Positions 1-5,162 of a stretch of DNA of 10,618 nucleotides are shown here, one piece after another (within the stretch, counting starts at the first letter, position 1; each line of letters opens with the position of its first letter). This DNA comes from an uncultured Treponema sp. Lineage in GTDB: Bacteria > Spirochaetota > Spirochaetia > Treponematales > Treponemataceae. The notes under the pieces are model-generated. The model saw only the letters and a program-made list of their open reading frames with translations. It was not told the DNA's origin and did not search any database. The position numbers were made by a program, and so were the translations under genes. The stretch covers positions 1 through 10,618 of the forward strand of contig CAJOPO010000446.1 in assembly GCA_905236315.1 (NCBI GenBank). The letters run 5' to 3'.

Positions 1-8
1 ATGTATCC

Positions 9-446
9 TTGAATACCCGTATGAGCGGGCAGGAATTAGCAGAATTGCAGTTACAAGTTGACTCTGCTAATAAGAAAATTGACGCAGAAAAGGGCAGGGC
101 TACACAGCACGAGCTTGGTAAAGATGATTTTTTAAAGTTGCTTATAACACAGATGTCTAACCAAGACCCAACAGATCCAATGGATAATACAGAATTTATT
201 GCTCAAATGGCAGAGTTTTCATCTTTGGAACAAATAACAAATATGAATGCCAATTTTGAAAAAATGAATAGTATGCTTAATTCAAATCAAGCTTTAAATG
301 TAATTGGAAAAACAGTAGAGCTGGGAATTGGAGATACACAAACAGCAGGCGTTGTGGAAGCCGTAACTTACGGAAATAATCCACAAATAAAGGTTGGAAA
401 CATGTATTACGACATGAAACAAATACAAAAAGTTTATGGTAACTAA
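9..446 (+). CDS. flgD: Flagellar hook-capping/scaffold protein FlgD (5' end probably outside window)
   Basis: FlgD caps the growing hook and is needed for FlgE assembly outside the inner membrane (in spirochaetes, in the periplasm). The conserved FlgD core is clear: LGKDDFLKLLITQMSNQDP (about residues 36-54, counted from the TTG at 9), followed by PMDNTEFIAQMAEFSSLEQ. At about 145 residues it is a short FlgD like those of Borrelia and Bacillus, without the large C-terminal domains of enteric FlgD. The start is uncertain: the TTG at 9 and ATG at 21 have no Shine-Dalgarno sequence, and the frame stays open to the window edge, so the real start probably lies upstream. Sixteen bases separate it from flgE, so the two are almost certainly co-transcribed. 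Identity is secure; only the N-terminus is in doubt. Confidence 0.93.
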   Translation: MNTRMSGQELAELQLQVDSANKKIDAEKGRATQHELGKDDFLKLLITQMSNQDPTDPMDNTEFIAQMAEFSSLEQITNMNANFEKMNSMLNSNQALNVIGKTVELGIGDTQTAGVVEAVTYGNNPQIKVGNMYYDMKQIQKVYGN

Positions 447-462
447 TTAAGAGGGTAGCGAT

Positions 463-1878
463 ATGATGAGATCACTTTATGCTGGTGTAAGCGGCTTGCA
501 GAATCACCAAACACGTATGGATGTAATTGGAAACAATATTTCTAATGTAAATACGTATGGCTTTAAAAGAGGACGTGTTGATTTTCAAGATATGATTAGT
601 CAGCAACTTTCTGGAGCAGCGCGTCCTTCTGAAGAAGTGGGTGGCGTAAATCCTAAGGAAGTAGGCTTAGGTATGAGCGTTGCTGCAATAGATACTATCT
701 TTACACAAGGTAACTTGCAGTCAACAGGTGTATCTACAGACTTAGCAATTCAAGGTAATGGTTTCTTTGTATTAAAGAATGGAGACCAGACTGTTTATAC
801 TCGTGCTGGTGTTTTTGGAGTAGACGCAAACGGTACATTGGTAAATCCTGCAAATGGTTTACGTGTTCAAGGTTGGATGGCAGAAAATGTAAACGGAGAG
901 CAAATATTGCAGACATCTTCTACACCTACAGATTTAGTTATTCCTGTAGGTCAGAAAGACCCTCCTAAAGCAACAGAAAATGTAAGATACCTTTGTAACT
1001 TAAACAAGAATTTACCTGTAATTCCAGAAGACCCAACAGAAGCAGATATAATTAAGGGTACTTGGCAAACTGAAATTGATATTTATGATAACTTTGGTAA
1101 TGCTCATCAGTTACAGATGAACTTTACTAAAGTAAGAGATGATGAAACAGGAAATGAAGTTCCAAATCAGTGGGATGTTACTGTAGTAGTTGACCCTGAT
1201 GCAGAAGTATCTACAGAAACTAGAGTAGGTATAGGAACTACAGATACGGGAGAAGATGTTGCTCGTTACAGATTAATATTTGACAACTATGGTACATTGC
1301 AGCAGGTTGTTGATAGCGTAGGTAACGAATCAAATCCAACAGGCAATATCATATTACAGGCATCTTATAATGTTCCAGGTAGCAATGCAGATGCAGATGG
1401 TAATCCATATAGACAGACCTTTAATCTTGATTTAGGAACAATAGGTTCTATGGAGAATACCATTACACAAAGTGCTTCTGCAAGTTCTACAAAGGCATAT
1501 TATCAAGATGGTTACAAATTAGGTTATTTGGATAACTTTAAGATTGACCAAAGTGGTATTATAACTGGCGTATATTCAAATGGTTCAACACGTACTATTG
1601 GACAAATTGCAATGGCTAGTTTTACAAATCAAGCTGGCTTGGAAAAGAAAGGGGATACAACCTTTGCAGAGTCAATAAACTCTGGAATGGCAAGCATTGG
1701 TACAGCAGGAATTGCAGGTAAGGGTAGTATGTTAGCGGGTACTTTGGAAATGTCAAACGTAGATTTAACAGAGCAGCTTACAGATATGATTGTAACACAG
1801 AGAGGCTTTGAATCTAACGCAAAGACTATTCAAACTGGCGACTCTATGCTAGAAACCGTTATTAACCTAAAACGATAA
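463..1878 (+). CDS. flgE: Flagellar hook protein FlgE
   Basis: This is the hook subunit, the flexible coupling between motor and periplasmic filament. The N-terminal rod-like motif [19 protein letters not shown] with [16 protein letters not shown] (residues 2-38) and the C-terminal [20 protein letters not shown] with ETVINLKR are classic FlgE D0 segments. Length (471 aa) is normal for treponemes. The start is ATG 463, seven bases after GAGGG at 451-455; a second ATG follows directly. The protein has one cysteine, Cys178, followed by Asn179, and has Lys165. In Treponema denticola these positions form the self-catalysed lysinoalanine cross-link between hook subunits, so covalent hook polymerisation is inferred here. 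It is the last gene of its operon: a strong terminator lies about 100 bases downstream. Confidence 0.97.
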   Translation: MMRSLYAGVSGLQNHQTRMDVIGNNISNVNTYGFKRGRVDFQDMISQQLSGAARPSEEVGGVNPKEVGLGMSVAAIDTIFTQGNLQSTGVSTDLAIQGNGFFVLKNGDQTVYTRAGVFGVDANGTLVNPANGLRVQGWMAENVNGEQILQTSSTPTDLVIPVGQKDPPKATENVRYLCNLNKNLPVIPEDPTEADIIKGTWQTEIDIYDNFGNAHQLQMNFTKVRDDETGNEVPNQWDVTVVVDPDAEVSTETRVGIGTTDTGEDVARYRLIFDNYGTLQQVVDSVGNESNPTGNIILQASYNVPGSNADADGNPYRQTFNLDLGTIGSMENTITQSASASSTKAYYQDGYKLGYLDNFKIDQSGIITGVYSNGSTRTIGQIAMASFTNQAGLEKKGDTTFAESINSGMASIGTAGIAGKGSMLAGTLEMSNVDLTEQLTDMIVTQRGFESNAKTIQTGDSMLETVINLKR

Positions 1879-1884
1879 TAAATA

Positions 1885-1917
1885 GACCTGTTCGGAACTT
1901 TTGATTCCGTTTAGGTC
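1885..1917 (+). other. Stem-loop in the flgE 3' untranslated region
   Basis: GACCT (1885-1889) pairs with AGGTC (1913-1917), and CGGAA (1893-1897) pairs with TTCCG (1905-1909), with a 3-by-3 internal loop and a 7-base apical loop. It begins six bases after the flgE stop. No uninterrupted T run follows on the + strand, so it is more likely a 3' end stabiliser or relic than a terminator. Read on the - strand it is followed by a T-rich stretch, and could be a weak terminator there. Confidence 0.5.
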
Positions 1918-1937
1918 AATGAGTTTAATAGTAAACA

Positions 1938-1955
1938 TTAAGTTTTATTTTTCAT
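1938..1955 (-). other. Five-codon open reading frame with a strong Shine-Dalgarno (minus strand), doubtful
   Basis: On the minus strand, GGAGGTG (complement of 1961-1967) lies seven bases before an ATG (1955-1953) that opens MKNKT and then a TAA stop. The ribosome-binding site is as good as any in the window, but the product is only five residues. No convincing minus-strand promoter was seen. It may be a relic of a lost gene or chance. On the + strand the same bases give an anti-Shine-Dalgarno CACCTCC in the flgE 3' UTR. Confidence 0.2.
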
Positions 1956-1976
1956 AGTAACACCTCCATATTTTTA

Positions 1977-2011
1977 GGGACTATTACAAGTTTTGTAATA
2001 GTCCTTTTTTT
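1977..2011 (+). terminator. Strong intrinsic terminator of the flgD-flgE operon
   Basis: A perfect 12-bp stem, 1978-1989 with 1993-2004 (GGACTATTACAA / TTGTAATAGTCC), has a 3-base loop and is followed directly by seven T residues (2005-2011). This is a textbook rho-independent terminator in the + direction. The other strand has no matching T run, so it is directional. It separates flgE from the bactofilin operon. Confidence 0.92.
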
Positions 2012-2017
2012 CCTGCT

Positions 2018-2058
2018 TTCTAAGTTCTATCGTTTAACTTCTAAATTCTAAGTTCCAT
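2018..2058. repeat. Degenerate short direct repeat in intergenic DNA
   Basis: TTCTAAGTTCTAT (from 2018) recurs as TTCTAAGTTCCAT (ending at 2058), with related TTTAACTTCTAAATTC between them. The unit is a loose 'TTCTAAGTTC'. It lies between the flgE terminator and the bactofilin promoter. No function is evident; it may be low-complexity intergenic DNA. Confidence 0.35.
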
Positions 2059-2059
2059 A

Positions 2060-2088
2060 TTGACCTACGCATAAATAACAATTAAAAT
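2060..2088 (+). promoter_or_regulatory. Sigma70-type promoter for the bactofilin-TPR-mtaB operon
   Basis: TTGACC (2060-2065, matching TTGACA at 5/6) is separated by exactly 17 bases from TAAAAT (2083-2088, matching TATAAT at 5/6). It lies just downstream of the flgE terminator and just upstream of an operon that needs its own promoter. Transcription starting about 7 bases after the -10 would begin at or next to the ATG at 2095, leaving essentially no 5' leader. Confidence 0.68.
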
Positions 2089-2094
2089 GTGTTT

Positions 2095-2469
2095 ATGTTT
2101 GATGAAAAAAATATAGTTCCTTTTGAAACTGAAGAAGAAGATTTTGACACAGTGATGGCAGGTGATATTACTTTTAATGGTAATTTAAGATTTGTAAAGC
2201 CATTTATGTTAAAGGGACGCTTAAATGGAAATATTGATGCAACTAGTGACCTTTTAATAGATACAGATGCACTTGTTAATGCTAATATTGTAGCAGACCG
2301 TGTTTTAATACGTGGAAAAGTAAAAGGAAACATTACAGGCTATAAACTAGTGTACATATCTTCAACAGGCTCTGTTATAGGAGATATAAGTTCTGCGCAG
2401 GTTGTACTAGAGCCTGGTTCTGTATTTTCTGGAAAATGTACTATGTATAACGTGGAGAGTGCTTCGTGA
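2095..2469 (+). CDS. Bactofilin family cytoskeletal protein
   Basis: Bactofilins polymerise without nucleotides into filaments that act in cell shape and localise cell-wall or motility factors. The 124-aa product has a short acidic N-terminal tail (residues 1-20) and then a repetitive domain of short beta-strands with regularly spaced glycines and hydrophobics: DITFNGNLRF, MLKGRLNGNIDA, LLIDTDALVNANI, VLIRGKVKGNI, YISSTGSVIGDI, VVLEPGSVFSGKC. This is the right-handed beta-helix pattern of DUF583/bactofilin, at the usual size. I chose ATG 2095 over GTG 2089 because the promoter at 2060-2088 would start transcription near 2095. Neither has a Shine-Dalgarno, so a leaderless mRNA is plausible. 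The stop overlaps the next start by four bases (GTGA), suggesting translational coupling. Confidence 0.85.
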   Translation: MFDEKNIVPFETEEEDFDTVMAGDITFNGNLRFVKPFMLKGRLNGNIDATSDLLIDTDALVNANIVADRVLIRGKVKGNITGYKLVYISSTGSVIGDISSAQVVLEPGSVFSGKCTMYNVESAS

Positions 2470-3092
2470 AACATATAATTCCATTTTTTGCTTTATTTAT
2501 ATTTTGTTGTACATTATTTGCACAAGAAGCAAAGCCTGACGCTCTAAAAGAGTGGAGAAATGGAAATTATGCTTCTGCCATTTCTATATGTGAGCAAGAA
2601 CTAGAAGAAAATTCTTCTAATATAGAGTCTTATGTAGTTCTTTGCTGGTCTTTAATTTCTAGCCGCCAGTATAGGCAAGCGGAACTTAGAGCAAAGCAAG
2701 CACTTCGTATAAATCCTAATGAGGCTCGCATTTACGAAGTTCTTGCAGAAGCAGAATATTATTTGGATAAAAATGCTGATGCTATTTCTCACTTTCAAAC
2801 TTATATAGCAAATTCAAAAGATAATCATGAGCGCAGGGGTAGAGCCTACTATATGATGGGAGAGATTTATATTAGGCAGGCACAGTATGAACATGCCGAT
2901 ATTGCATTGTCTACCGCAGTTAGAGTTGAGCAGCATCCTAGTGATTTTTGGTGGACTAGGTTAGGATATGCTCGTGAATGTATTGCTGACTATGCAAATG
3001 CAATTATTGCCTATGACCAAGCCTTAAAGCTAAATTCTTCTCAGTATGATGCCATAAGTGGAAAAACTCGCTGTCAGTCTAAAATAAGATAA
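2466..3092 (+). CDS. Secreted TPR-repeat protein, function unknown
   Basis: The product (208 aa) starts at a GTG overlapping the bactofilin stop. Residues 1-19 form a signal peptide: basic MKH, a hydrophobic core PFFALFIFCC, and likely signal peptidase I cleavage after LFA (19/20). The Cys-Cys inside the core does not make a good lipobox, so I favour a soluble periplasmic protein, though spirochaete lipoboxes are relaxed. Residues about 33-195 contain tetratricopeptide helices, for example YRQAELRAKQALRINPN (69-85), DAISHFQTYI (105-114) and YANAIIAYDQALKLNSS (176-192). TPRs are protein-interaction scaffolds; no partner can be named from sequence. The overlaps on both sides place it inside a coupled three-gene unit with bactofilin and mtaB, but a shared process is not evident. 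Confidence 0.8.
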   Translation: MKHIIPFFALFIFCCTLFAQEAKPDALKEWRNGNYASAISICEQELEENSSNIESYVVLCWSLISSRQYRQAELRAKQALRINPNEARIYEVLAEAEYYLDKNADAISHFQTYIANSKDNHERRGRAYYMMGEIYIRQAQYEHADIALSTAVRVEQHPSDFWWTRLGYARECIADYANAIIAYDQALKLNSSQYDAISGKTRCQSKIR

Positions 3093-4516
3093 TGGAATAT
3101 GTAGTTCATTTTGAAACTTTAGGCTGCCGATTAAATCAAACAGAAACAGAGGGGGCTGCAAAAGCATTTATAGAAGAAGGCTTTGTTGCTGATTTAAATA
3201 CCATTACTGCTTCAGAAACTGCAAATAAAAATGTAGTTCTTTCTATTATAAATACTTGTACCGTAACAGGAAAGGCAGAACAAAAGGCTAGGAGAATAAT
3301 TAGGCTTTTGTTAGAAAAGTATCCTAATGCTCCAGTTCTAGTAACTGGTTGCTATGCAGAAGTAGATTCTGAAGCCATTAAAAAGATTGATAGAGAACGT
3401 ATTGCGGTTTTAAAGGGTACTCTTAAACATTTAATTATTCCTCTTGCAAAATATTTTTCCCAAAATATTTTATTAACGGCAAAAGATATAGAGCTATTTT
3501 TGGATAAAAATAATACTATCACTAATCCTAAAGTTGCTACATCATTAAAAGTTAATCCTTTTTCTTTATATACTCCTATATTTAAAAAACATACTAGAGC
3601 AACTCTAAAGGTTCAAGATGGCTGTGATTGTGCATGTACTTACTGCCGTATTCATATAGCGAGGGGGCGTTCTATTTCTATTGATGTAGAAGAGGCTGTA
3701 AAACGTGCTGTAGAATTGGAGCAAAATGGTGCAAGGGAAATAGTTCTTACAGGTGTAAATCTGAGCCTATACTCTGGAAATACATCATCAAATACGAAAG
3801 CTTCTTTTGGAATGTTGCTCGATTCCTTATTAGCGAATACTAAGAATGTTAAGTTTAGAATATCTAGTTTTTATCCCCAACATATAACCGAAAACTTAAT
3901 TACCATACTTTCTAATGATAGAATTCAGCCTTCATTTCATTTGAGTGTGCAATCTGGGAGTAATAGAATCCTTGAATTAATGAATCGCCCATATAAGGCA
4001 CAGGAGGTCTTGCTTGCTTCACAACGGCTTAGAAGCATAAAGCCATCTTGCTTTTTATCTTGCGATATTATTGCAGGCTTTCCTTCAGAAACAGAAAACG
4101 ATTTTAATGAAACTATGGATTTATGCAAAAATATTAACTTTGCTTGGATTCATGCCTTTCCTTTTAGTCCACGCCCATCTACTCCTGCATATAGTATGAA
4201 AATGCAGATTCCAGAACGAATAAAAGGAGAGAGAATAAAAAAACTTACAGACTTAGCAATAAAGGGGAAAATAAACTATATACAATCTCTTAAAAATGTC
4301 GAATACAATGCAATAGTAGAGGGTATGAAGCATACAAATGATTATGTTCATGCTGTTACTGATAATTTTTTGCATGTGGAATGTATAAATGCTATGTGGC
4401 AAAATAATTTAACATATAAGCAGGGAGATTGTATTAAAATAAAACTTCTTGATAGCGATGAAGAATCAATAAAGCAAGGAAAAGAAATAGAAGCAAAAGC
4501 TCTAATAGTCTTTTAA
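3092..4516 (+). CDS. mtaB: tRNA (t6A37) methylthiotransferase MtaB
   Basis: MtaB is a radical-SAM enzyme that converts t6A at position 37 of ANN-decoding tRNAs to ms2t6A. The N-terminal UPF0004 domain has the three cysteines for the second 4Fe-4S cluster: Cys12 (TLGCRLNQTE), Cys56 (INTCTVTGKAEQKARR) and Cys87 (VTGCYAE). The radical-SAM motif CxxxCxxC is Cys178, Cys182, Cys185 (VQDGCDCACTYC), followed by ARGRS. A TRAM-like RNA-binding region probably fills the last 70 or so residues. The TLGC/INTCTVT/VTGCYAE pattern and 474-aa length fit MtaB (YqeV) better than MiaB or RimO. The ATG overlaps the upstream stop by one base (TAATG), so translation is probably coupled. TsaB and TsaE, which help make its substrate, are encoded elsewhere in this window. 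Confidence 0.9.
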   Translation: MEYVVHFETLGCRLNQTETEGAAKAFIEEGFVADLNTITASETANKNVVLSIINTCTVTGKAEQKARRIIRLLLEKYPNAPVLVTGCYAEVDSEAIKKIDRERIAVLKGTLKHLIIPLAKYFSQNILLTAKDIELFLDKNNTITNPKVATSLKVNPFSLYTPIFKKHTRATLKVQDGCDCACTYCRIHIARGRSISIDVEEAVKRAVELEQNGAREIVLTGVNLSLYSGNTSSNTKASFGMLLDSLLANTKNVKFRISSFYPQHITENLITILSNDRIQPSFHLSVQSGSNRILELMNRPYKAQEVLLASQRLRSIKPSCFLSCDIIAGFPSETENDFNETMDLCKNINFAWIHAFPFSPRPSTPAYSMKMQIPERIKGERIKKLTDLAIKGKINYIQSLKNVEYNAIVEGMKHTNDYVHAVTDNFLHVECINAMWQNNLTYKQGDCIKIKLLDSDEESIKQGKEIEAKALIVF

Positions 4517-4534
4517 CATTTACAACAAAAAATA

Positions 4535-4562
4535 TAAAGTATAAAGTTGTATCCTCCGATAA
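4535..4562 (+). promoter_or_regulatory. Predicted sigma28 (FliA) promoter of the late flagellar operon
   Basis: TAAAGTAT (4535-4542), 12 bases, then TCCGATAA (4555-4562). The FliA consensus is TAAAGTTT-N11-GCCGATAA, so the -10 matches at 7/8 and the -35 at 7/8, with one extra spacer base. The -35 lies in two adjacent copies of TATAAAG (4533-4539, 4540-4546), so a second TAAAG lies seven bases closer, at a poor distance. The downstream genes flgN-flgK-flgL are typical FliA targets. No intrinsic terminator was seen after mtaB, so read-through may also contribute. Confidence 0.72.
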
Positions 4563-4568
4563 AAGAGT

Positions 4569-4627
4569 GGAAGCCTATAGATATATTTGTATGGCAGGAT
4601 TGGAAAATCAGAAACTCTTAAGGAGGA
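4569..4627 (+). promoter_or_regulatory. GGA-rich leader and Shine-Dalgarno of flgN; possible CsrA target
   Basis: The predicted leader of about 65 bases has GGA triplets at 4569, 4597, 4602, 4622 and 4625, the last two inside the Shine-Dalgarno AAGGAGG (4620-4626), eight bases before ATG 4635. CsrA dimers bind paired GGA motifs, one typically over the ribosome-binding site, and csrA is the last gene of this operon. The Shine-Dalgarno is certain; CsrA binding is inference, since purine-rich leaders contain GGA often by chance and no strong hairpin presenting these motifs was found by eye. Confidence 0.45.
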
Positions 4628-4634
4628 CAGACTG

Positions 4635-5144
4635 ATGAAAGAAGAAACAGAAGATACTACAAAAAAGCAATCACGTAAGGAACGTGCTAAAAAAGCAAGA
4701 AAATTACCTACCAAAGAAATTGAACTTTTACAAATATTAAATGCACAAAATGATATTTTAGACTGTATGCTTACTCAGCAGAAAAAAATACACGGCAGTA
4801 TAAAAGCTCGACAGTGGATTGATTTGGAAAAGAGTATTAATAATATGAAGGCATATAGTGATGCCTTTGTAAATCTGGACCAATGCAGAGAAGACTTTGT
4901 GGGTGGAAACAAGGATATGTATCTTTCTCCAGAAGTAGAAAAGGTTTTTGTGAGTGTTAGAACAAAACTTTCTAGAAGTAAAATAGAAAATTCTGCCCTT
5001 GCTACTTATGTTTCTTCTACTAAAGATTTTATAGAAGGGGTACTTGATACCTGCTTACCTAAAAAACGCAATATAATATACAATCGAAATGGGCGTATAG
5101 TAAAACCTGCACTTGAAAGTGTAGTTATAGATACAGTTTTTTAA
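4635..5144 (+). CDS. flgN: FlgN-like flagellar export chaperone
   Basis: FlgN-type chaperones bind the C-termini of FlgK and FlgL and deliver them to the flagellar type III export gate. The 169-aa product is mostly helical, with a very basic N-terminal stretch (KKQSRKERAKKARK, about residues 10-23) and then EIELLQILNAQNDILDCMLTQQKKIHGSIKARQWIDLEKS, which matches the heptad-like pattern of FlgN proteins. The assignment rests largely on position directly before flgK, as in Bacillus (flgM-flgN-flgK-flgL). ATG 4635 is chosen because it follows AAGGAGG by eight bases; the frame is open back to a TTG at 4587, but that would place the Shine-Dalgarno inside the gene. The basic N-terminal tail is longer than I expect for FlgN. 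It is the first gene of the late flagellar operon. Confidence 0.75.
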   Translation: MKEETEDTTKKQSRKERAKKARKLPTKEIELLQILNAQNDILDCMLTQQKKIHGSIKARQWIDLEKSINNMKAYSDAFVNLDQCREDFVGGNKDMYLSPEVEKVFVSVRTKLSRSKIENSALATYVSSTKDFIEGVLDTCLPKKRNIIYNRNGRIVKPALESVVIDTVF

Positions 5145-5162
5145 ACTATTTGGGAGGAAAAT

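Noticed and set aside
2089..2094. GTG 2089 as the bactofilin start
   Set aside because: No Shine-Dalgarno, and it would lie upstream of the expected transcription start; ATG 2095 is preferred.
2082..2333. Minus-strand 83-codon open frame over the bactofilin gene
   Set aside because: It is antisense to a clear bactofilin, with no ribosome-binding site or recognisable product.
4517..4550. Intrinsic terminator after mtaB
   Set aside because: ACAAC/GTTGT is only a 5-bp stem with a long A-rich loop and no T run.
4587..4634. TTG-initiated N-terminal extension of flgN
   Set aside because: The frame is open, but the strong AAGGAGG at 4620-4626 is correctly spaced for ATG 4635 and would lie inside the coding sequence otherwise.
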